Shown piece after piece: positions 26,603 through 36,626 of a stretch of DNA of 64,000 bases. The notes below the pieces were generated by a model that was not told the DNA's origin, did not search any database, and worked only from the letters and a program-made list of their open reading frames with translations. This DNA is from LMUY01 sp964244655 (GTDB taxonomy: Bacteria; Pseudomonadota; Alphaproteobacteria; Acetobacterales; Acetobacteraceae): positions 20,608 to 84,607 of the forward strand of contig CAXTJU010000004.1 of the NCBI GenBank assembly GCA_964244655.1, in the 5' to 3' direction. Made by a program: the position numbers and the translations under genes. Numbering within the stretch: the first letter of the stretch is position 1; each line of letters begins with the position of its first letter.

Positions 26603-27975
26603 TGCGCGACCTGGCCTTCGTCGCATCCTGGCTCGTGCTGGTGCCGCTCGCGTTCGGCGGCGCCCAGGTCGGCGTCCTGCTCTGGACTTGGACCTCCCTG
26701 CTGGCGCCGAACGACGTGCTGTACGGCTTCGGATCGACGCTGCCCTACGCCAAGGCCGCTGCGGCCCTCACCCTCAGCCTGGCCGTCATGGGCCGGGGCG
26801 GCGGCATCCGGCTGCGGCCGAACGCCACCGTGGCGCTGCTGGGGCTGCTCGCCGTCTGGGGCTTGCTGTCCCAGGGCACCGGGCTTGCGGGCGACTCGGC
26901 GCCGGGCTGGGATTTGTACCAGAAGTTCGTGAAGATCCTGCTGCTGGCAGTGATGGTTGTGGCCGTGATGCGGGACCGGCTGCGGCTGCATGCGCTGATG
27001 CTGGCGATCTGCCTGGGGATCGGCTTCACCGGCCTGGGCGAGGCGGCCAAGTTCCTGCTCTCCGCCGGCGGCCACAAGGTGCTCGGCACCTCCTCGACCG
27101 GGGACAACAACCAGATCGCGCTCGACGTGCTGATGATCATGCCGCTGCTGTACTACTTGCAGGCGACGGCGCAGCGTCAGGCGGTGCGGGCGGCGTGCTG
27201 GGCCATGGGCGGCATGTGCGCCGTGTGCGTCATCGCCACGGGCTCGCGCAACGGCTTCGCCGGCCTGGGCTTGCTCGGCGTCGCCTACGTGCTGGCCAGC
27301 CGGCGCAAGGCGCTCGGGCTGCTGCTGGTGCTGATGGTGTTCGGCATCGGCGCGCAGCTGGTCAGCGACAGCTGGAAGGAACGGATCAGCACGATCCAGT
27401 CGGCCGAGAGCGACGACTCGTTCCTGGGCCGGGTCGGCGCCTGGAAGGTCAGCACGGCGGTGGCGCTGCACCGTCCGCTGTTCGGCGGTGGGTTCCATGC
27501 GATCCAGCACGGCGACGTGTGGGGCCAGCACCTGGAAGCCGCGAGCCACGTTGACATCCTCGGCTCCGCCCCGCCGACGCTCAACATCAAGGCGGCTCAC
27601 AGCATCTACTTCGAGGTGCTGGGCGATCTCGGGTTCGGCGGGCTGGTGCTGTTCCTGGCATTGTTCGCCGTCGCCTGGCGCAACGGCAGCGCGGTGCGCC
27701 GGATCGTGCGCCGCAGCAAACGCGCGGACATCGCCTGGGCGGGGCAGATGGCGGCCGTGCTGCAAGTCAGCGTGCTGCTGTTCCTGGTCAACGGCGCGCT
27801 GCTGAGCGCGGCCTACTACGACATCGACTACCTGCTTGTCGCCATGCTGGCGGCGCTGCACGAGCTGGTCGGCCGCGCCGTGCTGGAGGAGCCCCCAGGT
27901 GCGGTGCACCAGGCGCCGGATGCCACCTGGCGCAGCCGGGCTGCGGCTGAACAGAGGCTGCTGGTCGGCGGATGA
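26602..27975 (+). CDS. O-antigen/O-glycosylation ligase, exosortase-associated type
   Basis: 457 residues with ten or more membrane segments. It starts MRDLAFVASWLVLVPLAFGG and PLLYYLQA, RAACWAMGGMCAVCVIATGSRNGFAG appear in pieces matching the Wzy_C-type ligases that attach glycans in exosortase A systems (DUF5935 N-terminus). The conserved GSRNGF (near residue 216) and the late AHSIYFEVLGDLGF are the key motifs of O-antigen ligases. It would use a lipid-linked glycan in the periplasm. No exosortase gene lies within the window. Confidence 0.75.
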   Translation: MRDLAFVASWLVLVPLAFGGAQVGVLLWTWTSLLAPNDVLYGFGSTLPYAKAAAALTLSLAVMGRGGGIRLRPNATVALLGLLAVWGLLSQGTGLAGDSAPGWDLYQKFVKILLLAVMVVAVMRDRLRLHALMLAICLGIGFTGLGEAAKFLLSAGGHKVLGTSSTGDNNQIALDVLMIMPLLYYLQATAQRQAVRAACWAMGGMCAVCVIATGSRNGFAGLGLLGVAYVLASRRKALGLLLVLMVFGIGAQLVSDSWKERISTIQSAESDDSFLGRVGAWKVSTAVALHRPLFGGGFHAIQHGDVWGQHLEAASHVDILGSAPPTLNIKAAHSIYFEVLGDLGFGGLVLFLALFAVAWRNGSAVRRIVRRSKRADIAWAGQMAAVLQVSVLLFLVNGALLSAAYYDIDYLLVAMLAALHELVGRAVLEEPPGAVHQAPDATWRSRAAAEQRLLVGG

Positions 27976-27988
27976 AAAGCCAAGCATA

Positions 27989-28155
27989 GCAGGGCTCTGC
28001 CCTGCACCCGCAAGGGGACGAAGTCCCCTTGACCCCTGTTGCTTATAATTGGGTGTCCAGAGGACCCTGTCCTCTGGCGGAGTGGGCCAAGGTTCCGCTC
28101 GCCCCGCTTCGGGCGAGTGGAATGCGCACGGAGCTGGGGTTCGGGGCAGAGCCCC
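27989..28155 (+). repeat. Composite repeat, copy 1, interrupted
   Basis: GCAGGGCTCTGCCCTGC (27989-28005), AAGGGGACGAAGTCCCCTT (28012-28030), TTATAAT (28043-28049), then a CCAGAGGACCCTGTCCTCTGG palindrome, here written as CCAGAGGAC...TCCTCTGG, and finally GGGGTTCGGGGCAGAGCCCC (28136-28155). Relative to the copy at 53907 about 57 bases are inserted before the last module; the insert carries its own hairpin (CCGCTCGCCC / GGGCGAGTGG). The repeat fills the gap between the ligase and the oxidoreductase. Confidence 0.85.
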
Positions 28156-28227
28156 GATCTTGCTGGCCCACCCCTGGCATCCCCGGAAGGACTGGCAGAA
28201 GGTGGCCCTACTTCAATGGAGCGCCCC

Positions 28228-29226
28228 ATGGCCGACATGAACCATCAGATCCTCCTCGCCAGCCGCCCCCAAGGCGCTGTCAGCACGGACAACTTTCGCC
28301 TGACCGAGGTGCCCCTGGCGCCGCTGGCGGAAGGGCAGGTGCGGGTGCGCAACCACTTCCTCTCGCTCGACCCCTACATGCGCGGCCGCATGAACGACTC
28401 CAAATCCTACACTGCGCCGCAGAAGCTGGACGAGGTGATGATCGGCGGCACCGTGGGCGCCGTGACCGAGAGCCGCAACCCGAAATGGCAGCCCGGCGAC
28501 AAAGTGGTCGGCATGTTCGGCTGGCAGGAGTACGCCACGTCGGACGGCGGCGGCATGCAGAAGGTGGACGACGCGCACGTGCCGCTTTCCGCCTATCTCG
28601 GCCCCGTCGGCATGCCCGGCGTCACCGGATGGTATGGGCTGAACCGCATCTGCAAGCCCAAGGCCGGCGAGACGGTGGCGGTGAGTGCGGCCAGCGGCGC
28701 GGTCGGCACGGTGGTGGGGCAGCTGGCCAAGCGTCACGGCTGCCGCGTGGTCGGCATCGCGGGCGGAGCGGAGAAGTGCCGCTTCGTGGTGGACGAACTC
28801 GGCTTCGACGCCTGCGCCGACTACAAGGCCGGCGACCTGCGCGCCCAGCTGAAGGCCGCGGCACCAGACGGCATCGACGGCTACTTTGACAACGTGGGCG
28901 GCACAGTGCTGGACGAGGTGATGCTGCGGATGAACGCGTTCGGCCGCATCGCCGTGTGCGGCGCCATCGCCGGGTATGACGGCGCGCCGCTCACGATGGC
29001 GAACCCGGCGCTGATCCTGGTCTCCCGCCTCACGATGGAAGGCTTCATCGTCTCCGAGCACATGGAGGACTGGCCGGCGGCGCTGGCCGAGCTGGGCGGG
29101 CTGGTGGCAAGCGGCCAGCTGAAATACCGCGAAACCGTCGCCCAAGGCCTGGCCAGCGCGCCCGAGGCGTTCCTGGGGCTGCTGAAAGGCCGCAACTTCG
29201 GCAAGCAGCTGGTCAAGCTTATCTAG
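28228..29226 (+). CDS. NADP-dependent oxidoreductase (zinc-independent MDR, CurA-like)
   Basis: 332 residues of the medium-chain dehydrogenase/reductase superfamily, prostaglandin/2-alkenal reductase branch, which reduces the C=C of enones with NADPH. N-terminal LLASRPQGAVSTDNFRL, LDPYMRGRMNDS, then the nucleotide motif VSAASGAVGTVVGQLAK and DGYFDNVGGTVLD. No structural zinc Cys cluster. The ATG at 28228 is chosen because GGAG precedes it by 6 bases; ATG 28216 is also in frame. It lies directly before alr (2-base gap). Confidence 0.9.
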   Translation: MADMNHQILLASRPQGAVSTDNFRLTEVPLAPLAEGQVRVRNHFLSLDPYMRGRMNDSKSYTAPQKLDEVMIGGTVGAVTESRNPKWQPGDKVVGMFGWQEYATSDGGGMQKVDDAHVPLSAYLGPVGMPGVTGWYGLNRICKPKAGETVAVSAASGAVGTVVGQLAKRHGCRVVGIAGGAEKCRFVVDELGFDACADYKAGDLRAQLKAAAPDGIDGYFDNVGGTVLDEVMLRMNAFGRIAVCGAIAGYDGAPLTMANPALILVSRLTMEGFIVSEHMEDWPAALAELGGLVASGQLKYRETVAQGLASAPEAFLGLLKGRNFGKQLVKLI

Positions 29227-29228
29227 CG

Positions 29229-30323
29229 GTGCACCCTCCCTCCGGCCCACCCCCGGAAGCGGGCGCGTGGCCCGCCCTGCTGGAGATCGACACCGCCGCC
29301 ATCGTCGCCAACTGGCGCTCCCTCCGCCGCGGCCCCACCGCCGCCGTGGTGAAGGCCGACGCGTACGGCCTGGGCGCCCGCGCCATCGTGCCTGCGCTGC
29401 ACGCCGCCGGGTGCCGCCACTTCTTCACCGCCCACCCGGCGGAGGCGCTCGCCGTGCGGGACCTCGCCCCCGGCGCCATGCTCGCCGTGCTGAACGGCCT
29501 GTGGCCCGGGCTGGAGCCGGAGTTCGCGGCGGGCGGCCTCACCCCCGTGCTCGGCACGCTCGACGAGGTGGACCGCTGGGCCGGCCATGCCCGCGCGCTC
29601 GGCCGCCCGCTGCCCGCCATCCTGCACGTGGACACGGGGATGAACCGGCTCGGCCTGGACACCCCGGCGCTCGACGCCCTGGCGGCGGACCATGGCCGCC
29701 TCGCCGGCCTCGCCCTGCGCTACGTCATGACCCACCTCGTGTCAGCCGAAACCCCGGACGACCCGGTGAACCAGCGCCAGCTCACTCGCTTCGACGCAGC
29801 CTGCGCCCGCCTGCCTCCCGCCCCCCGCTCGGTCGCCAACTCCTCCGGCCTGTTCCTCGGCGCTGGCTTCGCCTCCAACCTCGCCCGTCCCGGCGCTGCG
29901 CTGTATGGCGTGAACCCCACCCCCGGCCGCCCCAACCCGATGCGCCCGGTGGTCCGCCTGCGCGCCCGCGTGCTGCAAGTGCGGGAGGTGCGCCCCGGCG
30001 AGAGCGTCGGCTACAACGGCGTGTGGACCGCCGCCCGCCCCAGCCGCATCGCCACCCTCTCGGTGGGCTACGCCGACGGCTACCTGCGCTCCCTCACCAA
30101 CCGCGCCACCGCCTGCTTTGACGGGGCGCCCGTGCCGCTGGTAGGTCGCGTGTCCATGGACCTCACCACCTTCGACGTGACCGACGCGCCCGGCGTGTCG
30201 CCCGGCTGCTGGCTCGACCTCATCGGACCCGGCGGTGTCGATGCGCTCGCCGCCGAGGCCGGCACCAACGGCTACGAAATCCTGACCTCGCTTGGCCCGC
30301 GCTACCCGCGCCATTACCTGTGA
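29229..30323 (+). CDS. alr: Alanine racemase
   Basis: PLP enzyme interconverting L- and D-alanine for peptidoglycan. 364 residues from GTG 29229. VVKADAYGLGA holds the Schiff-base Lys (near residue 40), GYADGYLRS the second catalytic base Tyr, and HVDTGMNRLGL the usual conserved block. In many alphaproteobacteria alr sits between dnaB and radA; here MlaE/MlaF genes and a low-GC island come between alr and radA. The stop overlaps the next start (GTGA). Confidence 0.95.
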   Translation: MHPPSGPPPEAGAWPALLEIDTAAIVANWRSLRRGPTAAVVKADAYGLGARAIVPALHAAGCRHFFTAHPAEALAVRDLAPGAMLAVLNGLWPGLEPEFAAGGLTPVLGTLDEVDRWAGHARALGRPLPAILHVDTGMNRLGLDTPALDALAADHGRLAGLALRYVMTHLVSAETPDDPVNQRQLTRFDAACARLPPAPRSVANSSGLFLGAGFASNLARPGAALYGVNPTPGRPNPMRPVVRLRARVLQVREVRPGESVGYNGVWTAARPSRIATLSVGYADGYLRSLTNRATACFDGAPVPLVGRVSMDLTTFDVTDAPGVSPGCWLDLIGPGGVDALAAEAGTNGYEILTSLGPRYPRHYL

Positions 30324-31102
30324 ACGCGCTTGATGGGCTGGCCTGGCTCGGGCGGGCGGCGCTCGGCGTGTGCCGCGGCACCGGGTCGGTGGCGCTGTTC
30401 GCGGCGTCCGGCGTGTCCCACATCGTGCGCCCGCCGCTGTACGGCCGCATGTTCGGCCGCGCCTTCATCGAGTTCTCGTATTTCAGCCTGCCCGTGGTGG
30501 CGCTGACGGCGATCTTCTCCGGCATGGTGATCGCGCTGCAATCCTTCACCGGCTTCTCCCGCTTCAACGCCGAGAGCGCGGTGGCCAACATCGTCGTGCT
30601 CTCGGTGGTGCGCGAGCTGGGCCCGGTGCTGGCCGGGCTGATGGTGGCCGGCCGCGTGGGCGCCGCCATGGCGGCCGAGCTTGGCACCATGCGCGTCACC
30701 GACCAGATCGACGCGCTCGGCACCCTCTCCACCAACCCGATGAAATACCTAGTGGCGCCCCGGCTGCTGGCCGGCACGCTGGCGCTGCCGCTGCTGGTGG
30801 TGGTGGCGGACATCCTGGGCGTCATGGGCGGCTTCATCATCGCCACCGCCAAGATCGGCCTGAACCCGGCGAGCTACCTCAACACCACCCTGGGCTTCAT
30901 GACGGCGGCCGACGTGGCCAGCGGCCTGGCCAAGGCGGCGGTGTTCGGCTTCATCATCGCGCTGATGGGCTGCTTCTTCGGCTACAACAGCCGCGGCGGC
31001 GCGCAGGGCGTGGGGGCCGCCACCACCTCGGCCGTGGTGACCGCCTCCATCCTGATTCTCGCCGGCGACTACCTGCTGACGGAGCTGTTCTTTGCCCGAT
31101 AG
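30320..31102 (+). CDS. mlaE: MlaE/YrbE-family ABC permease
   Basis: Inner-membrane permease of the Mla-type phospholipid (or related) transporter, 260 residues, GTG start overlapping alr's stop. The family blocks are complete: FYFSLPVVALTAIFSGMV in part (SLPVVALTAIFSGMVIA), the conserved VVRELGPVLAGLMVAGRVGA in part (RELGPVLAGLMVAG), AELGTMRVTDQIDAL and LAGTLALPLLVVVADILG. It would work with the next gene's ATPase and an MCE-domain protein, which is not found within the window. Confidence 0.92.
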   Translation: MNALDGLAWLGRAALGVCRGTGSVALFAASGVSHIVRPPLYGRMFGRAFIEFSYFSLPVVALTAIFSGMVIALQSFTGFSRFNAESAVANIVVLSVVRELGPVLAGLMVAGRVGAAMAAELGTMRVTDQIDALGTLSTNPMKYLVAPRLLAGTLALPLLVVVADILGVMGGFIIATAKIGLNPASYLNTTLGFMTAADVASGLAKAAVFGFIIALMGCFFGYNSRGGAQGVGAATTSAVVTASILILAGDYLLTELFFAR

Positions 31103-31109
31103 CGCCGGG

Positions 31110-31880
31110 ATGGCCTTGCCGAAGATCCGCATCCGCGGCCTGCGCAAGCGCTTCGGCGACAAGCAGGTGCTGGACGGCGTGGACCTGGACGTGATGCCCG
31201 GCACCTCCACCGTGGTGATCGGCGGCTCCGGCACCGGCAAGTCGGTGCTGCTGAAGTCCATCCTGGGCCTGGTGGAGCCCGACGAGGGCACCATCGAGAT
31301 CGACGGCCGCGATCTGCTCCGCATGGGCCGCCGCGAGCGCGAGGCCGCCCGCCGCCAGATCGGCATGCTGTTCCAGGCCGCCGCGTTGTTCGACAGCCTG
31401 CCGGTGTGGGAGAACGTGGCTTTCGGCCTGCTGGCGCAAGGCGGCATCACCCGCGAGGCGGCCCGCATCCGGGCGGACGCGGTGATGGGCCAGGTCGGCC
31501 TGGCGCCGAGCGTGGGCGACCTCTCGCCCGCGGAGCTGTCCGGCGGGATGCAAAAGCGCGTCGGCCTCGCCCGGGCCATCGCCGCCCAGCCGCATATCTT
31601 GTTCTTTGACGAGCCAACCACGGGGTTGGACCCGATCATGGGCGCGGTGATCGACGGATTGATCGTGGATTGCGTCAAGCGCCTGGGCTCGACGGCGATG
31701 GCGATCACGCACGACATGGCGTCGGCCATGCGGATCGGCGACCGGATCGCGATGCTGTATCGGGGGCGGATCGTGTGGGAGGGGCCGCCGGAGGGGTTGA
31801 TGGCCAGCGGAAATGCGGTGGTGGACCAGTTCACGCATGGGCGGCGGGAGGGGCCGATTCAGATGGAGTTGCGGCGGTAA
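31110..31880 (+). CDS. mlaF: MlaF-family ABC ATPase
   Basis: 256 residues from the ATG at 31110 (a TTG at 31092 is in frame and would overlap the permease gene). Walker A GGSGTGKSVLLK, signature LSGGMQKRVGLARAIA, Walker B HILFFDEPTTGLDP, and the MlaF-typical C-terminus ITHDMASAMRIGDRIAMLYRG. Partner of MlaE upstream. The operon would normally continue with mlaD (MCE); instead a low-GC island begins about 20 bases after the stop. Confidence 0.93.
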   Translation: MALPKIRIRGLRKRFGDKQVLDGVDLDVMPGTSTVVIGGSGTGKSVLLKSILGLVEPDEGTIEIDGRDLLRMGRREREAARRQIGMLFQAAALFDSLPVWENVAFGLLAQGGITREAARIRADAVMGQVGLAPSVGDLSPAELSGGMQKRVGLARAIAAQPHILFFDEPTTGLDPIMGAVIDGLIVDCVKRLGSTAMAITHDMASAMRIGDRIAMLYRGRIVWEGPPEGLMASGNAVVDQFTHGRREGPIQMELRR

Positions 31881-31881
31881 C

Positions 31882-33013
31882 AAAAAACGCGTCCATTTGA
31901 ATTATTCCTTCCAAGATGATAGGGTGGATATTCTATGACCTATTAGCTCTCCCTCCTTTAGAGCTTTATGCAACAACTTCAAGAATTCTGGATTTATACT
32001 CCAATCGCACTGATATCGGTCAACACGTAACGTTATAGCCAAGTTGCTCTTGTTTAGAATAGTGCACATCGTACGTTTAAGATCTGCATGGTATATCAAG
32101 TGAAACTCTAACTCATGAGGCTGGTCAGGCGAAAACCCATCCCACTTTTGGCGTCCCGATCGTTTGAGGAAATCAGGTATAAAGATTGGCAAAGGTGCAC
32201 TTTTAGCCATCTTGTCGAGGTAGAATATTAATAAATCATGTTCTCGATAACCTGAAACATAGGCAGGACCATCAAAGACGTTATCGCCATTGAGTACCCA
32301 TACTTTCACCGCGTAAGGCGTTTTACTAAATAATGATTGCTCAATGCTTGTAAGCTCGAACCAACCTCCGAAGCTAAAGAAGAAGTTATTTTGAGTGACA
32401 ATGTCACCCATCAGCATTAATGTAATCCTATCATAAAATAAACGAATAAAACTTGAGTATTCATCATCAAACAATCTGTCATCTACATCCTCAATGCCGG
32501 GAAATGATCCTGTGCCATCATAGATTATAGACGCAGAAGATTTACGAAGATGTTTGGTATTTAAAGATTCCTGAACTATTTTACTACCTACATCACGAGA
32601 AACTATAAGGGATATCAAGTCAATCTCAGCCAGCGTTAAACCTGACTGCTCAACTATATCGTCGAGTGTTTTCCACAGACGTAGCTCTGACAATCTTGCA
32701 AGTTCTTTAATAATTTTTTGATTCAAATAAGGGCGAGCCTGCCCAAAGTGCAAATGAGTTTACACCGAAGGACATGGTTTTCTGAATATTTCCTACAAAC
32801 TGATATTTTTGAGACTTAACGTTTTTCGGTGGAACAGACCTGGAGAAAGACAACCTAGAAAGCGGTAATTCCAAATCGGCTCTGCCAATCCTTTTTGGCG
32901 CTGATAGTGCAATGTCAGAAATAGTCAGGATTCCATCAAACCGCTGAATAGATGCAATGATGGTCACTGAGGCATACTCGTTGGTTTCCTCAAATCTTTG
33001 GTAATAGCGCACG
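31882..33013. mobile_element. Low-GC island between mlaF and radA
   Basis: By eye the base composition drops from about 70% GC to roughly 30-40% over this stretch (17 of 60 are G/C in bases 32401-32460) and codon use changes to A/T-ending codons. It contains a broken gene and ends inside a truncated antitoxin-like gene. No transposase, integrase or flanking repeats are visible, so the transfer route is unknown. Confidence 0.7.
31902..32967 (-). pseudogene. Proteasome-like Ntn-hydrolase-type protein, frameshifted at an A-run
   Basis: Two leftward frames overlap at 32707-32753. Frame 1 starts with GTG 32967, overlapping the upstream stop (GTGA), giving Met-Thr and the sequence TIIASIQRFDGILTISDIAL, and stops at 32707. 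Frame 2 continues to 31902. A run of six A's (minus strand; T's at 32714-32719) is at the junction: with five A's the frames join smoothly as SPLFESKIIKELARL. Counting the Thr as 1, Asp17 is at the proteasomal position, and a Lys lies 14 residues before the G of WAGS, as Lys33 does before Gly47. I infer a proteasome-like Ntn hydrolase, 354 residues when repaired. Real decay, slippage control or sequencing error are all possible. Confidence 0.5.
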
Positions 33014-33173
33014 TGCTTGATGTTGGCTGGAATGGCAGCGGCGCATCAGGGTTCTCACCATCCTCAATCTGGTGACGGCGTATGTCTTCCTCCGTCGTCG
33101 CCGCGACCTTAGCGCGGTCCACTTTGGGGTAGCTCGCCTTAATTTGCTCCAACGTCATTGGCTCGCGTGTCAT
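32964..33173 (-). CDS. Truncated antitoxin-like (XRE/HigA-type) N-terminal fragment
   Basis: 69 residues. The first 45, including VDRAKVAATTEEDIRRHQIE and DGENPDAPLP, resemble the N-terminus of alphaproteobacterial XRE-family antitoxin-like proteins, which normally continue with a helix-turn-helix. Here the rest is unrelated and ends at the island gene's GTG (GTGA overlap). GC content changes inside this frame, so it probably records the island's right junction. The toxin partner is not visible. The frame may now serve only to start translation of the island gene. Confidence 0.45.
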   Translation of the reverse strand: MTREPMTLEQIKASYPKVDRAKVAATTEEDIRRHQIEDGENPDAPLPFQPTSSTCAITKDLRKPTSMPQ

Positions 33174-33307
33174 ACGGTTTGATTGTTCCTATCTGCAATC
33201 CGGGTCGCGATGATCCAGCGCACATCTATCCCGAGCCTGTCGAAATGCCTGCTAGGTGTTACAGCCGATAATCTCGGCCGATCATGCCGATTTCGCAACT
33301 TCGGCAT

Positions 33308-33345
33308 GGGTGGGCGGGTCAAGCCTGGCCATGACGGTGGGGGCC
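33308..33345 (+). repeat. GGTCAAGCCTGGCCATGACGG-type dispersed repeat
   Basis: The sequence GGGCGGGTCAAGCCTGGCC followed by ATGACGG encodes, on the other strand, the familiar PSWPGLTRPP peptide of a repeat found in many alphaproteobacterial genomes. The rest of the 279-base gap before radA holds nothing I can identify. Only one copy was noticed in the window. Confidence 0.45.
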
Positions 33346-33452
33346 TAGGGGTAGGCATAAGAACAGCCTGTCCGGTATGAACCTTCGCAGGCTCGGCAGC
33401 CACGGCTTAACCCCGCCTTGACCCGCCCCCTCCCCCGCGCGACCTCTCCCCC

Positions 33453-34856
<1,404 letters not shown>

Positions 34857-34933
34857 GGCGCAGTGGCACCGCCTCATCGCCGTCGCTATGCTCCCCCCAT
34901 GACGCCAGGGCCAACCTGGCGCAGGGAGGACTC

Positions 34934-36574
34934 ATGCTCGGATTGATGCAGACGCGCCCGCTGATGATCTCGTCCATCCTGCAGCACGCCGCCCGCAACC
35001 ACGCGAGCACCGAGATCGTATCCAAGACGGTCGAGGGCACCCTCCACCGCACCACCTACGCCGAGACCGAGCGCCGCACCCGGCGGTTGGCCCGCGTGCT
35101 GCACCGCCTCGGCATCAAGCCCGGCGACCGCGTGGGCACGCTGGCCTGGAACGGCTACCGCCACCTGGAGGCCTACTACGCCGCCCCCGGCATGGGCGCC
35201 ATGTACCACACCATCAACCCCCGCCTCGGCGTGGCGGACATCGCCTTCATCGTGAACGACGCAGAGGACGCGGTGCTGTTCGCCGACACGACCTTCGCCC
35301 CCCTGCTGCAAGCCCTGGCGCCGCACATCGCCGTCCGCAACGTGGTCATGATGACGGACGCGGCCCACATGCCGGACGTCCCGCTCGCCCCCGGCATGGC
35401 GCTGCACTGCTACGAGACGCTCATGGCGGAGGCGGACGAGGACTACGCCTGGCCGGAGTTCGACGAGCGGACCGCCGCCGGGCTGTGCTACACCTCCGGC
35501 ACCACGGGGCGGCCGAAAGGCGTGCTCTACAGCCACCGCTCCACCGTGCTGCACGCCTACGCCATCAACATGCCGGACGTGATGGGCCTGCGTGCCACCG
35601 ACCGCACCATGCCCGTGGTGCCGATGTTCCACGTCAACGCCTGGGGCGCGCCGTTCGCCGCCCCCATGGCGGGGGCGGCTCTGGTGCTGCCGGGCCGTCA
35701 CTTGGACGGCGCCAGCCTCACGGCGCTGATGAACGCCGAGCGCGTCACCACCTCCGCCGGCGTGCCGACCATCTGGATGGGGCTGCTGCAGCACCTGCGC
35801 GCGTCGGGCGAGCGGCTGGACACGGTGCGCTCCCTGGTGATCGGCGGCTCCGCCTGTCCCCCCGTGCTGATCGACGCCTTCGCCCGCGAATACGGCGTGC
35901 GGGTGGACCACGCTTGGGGCATGACGGAGACCAGCCCGCTCGGCACCTACAACCATCCCAAGGCCGGCGAGGACGCGATGGCGCCCGACGCGGTGGCGCG
36001 GCGCCGGCTGAACCAGGGCCGCGGCATCTACGGCACCGAGATGAAGATCGTGGACGGCGACGGCGCAGCCCTGCCCTGGGACGGCGTGGCGTTCGGCAAC
36101 CTCATGGTGCGCGGCCACTGGGTGTGCAGCGGCTACTACGGCGCCAACAACGCGGGCGGCGCGGACGCGGAGGGCTGGTTCGCTACGGGGGACGTGGCAA
36201 CCATCGACCCGGACGGCTACATGACCATCACCGACCGCTCCAAGGACGTGGTGAAGTCCGGCGGCGAGTGGATCAGCTCCATCACCCTGGAAAACATTGC
36301 CGTGGCGCATCCGGACGTGGCGGAGGCCGCCATCATCGCCGCCCGCCACCCGAAATGGGACGAGCGTCCGCTGCTGCTGGTGGTGCCCAAGGAAGGCCGC
36401 ACCATCGACCCGGCGGCGCTGCTGGCCAGCTACGAAGGCCACGTGCCGAAATGGTGGTTGCCGGACGCGGTGCTGGCCGTGGCCGAATTGCCGCACACGG
36501 CGACCGGAAAGATCAACAAGCTCGCGCTTCGGACACAGTATGGCCTGCATTTGATGCAGAATGACGCCGCGTAA
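34934..36574 (+). CDS. Acyl-CoA synthetase (AMP-binding, DmdB-like)
   Basis: 546 residues, adenylate-forming enzyme activating a carboxylic acid to the acyl-CoA. ATP loop YTSGTTGRPKGVLYSHRS near residue 184, then WGMTETSPLG, TGDVATIDPDGYM, hinge DRSKDVVKSGGEWIS and C-terminal Lys in TATGKINKLALR. The overall look is that of medium-chain / methylthiopropionate ligases. Strong ribosome site AGGGAGGA before the ATG. It is outside the leftward beta-oxidation operon at 37225-49512 but may feed it. Confidence 0.9.
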   Translation: MLGLMQTRPLMISSILQHAARNHASTEIVSKTVEGTLHRTTYAETERRTRRLARVLHRLGIKPGDRVGTLAWNGYRHLEAYYAAPGMGAMYHTINPRLGVADIAFIVNDAEDAVLFADTTFAPLLQALAPHIAVRNVVMMTDAAHMPDVPLAPGMALHCYETLMAEADEDYAWPEFDERTAAGLCYTSGTTGRPKGVLYSHRSTVLHAYAINMPDVMGLRATDRTMPVVPMFHVNAWGAPFAAPMAGAALVLPGRHLDGASLTALMNAERVTTSAGVPTIWMGLLQHLRASGERLDTVRSLVIGGSACPPVLIDAFAREYGVRVDHAWGMTETSPLGTYNHPKAGEDAMAPDAVARRRLNQGRGIYGTEMKIVDGDGAALPWDGVAFGNLMVRGHWVCSGYYGANNAGGADAEGWFATGDVATIDPDGYMTITDRSKDVVKSGGEWISSITLENIAVAHPDVAEAAIIAARHPKWDERPLLLVVPKEGRTIDPAALLASYEGHVPKWWLPDAVLAVAELPHTATGKINKLALRTQYGLHLMQNDAA

Positions 36575-36626
36575 GACGAACGCGCCGGCATCTCGGGCGT
36601 CCGTTGCCAAAACCAGGAGCTTAGCC

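Noticed and set aside
27989..28155. CRISPR array or attachment site
   Set aside because: The palindromes are not regularly spaced, have no unique spacers and recur singly at gene ends; no cas genes.
31882..33013. Prophage or insertion sequence
   Set aside because: No integrase, transposase, terminal inverted repeats or target duplication could be found at either edge.
33170..33403. 77-codon minus-strand frame with PSWPGLTRPP
   Set aside because: Typical translation of a widespread intergenic repeat; no ribosome site and no domain.
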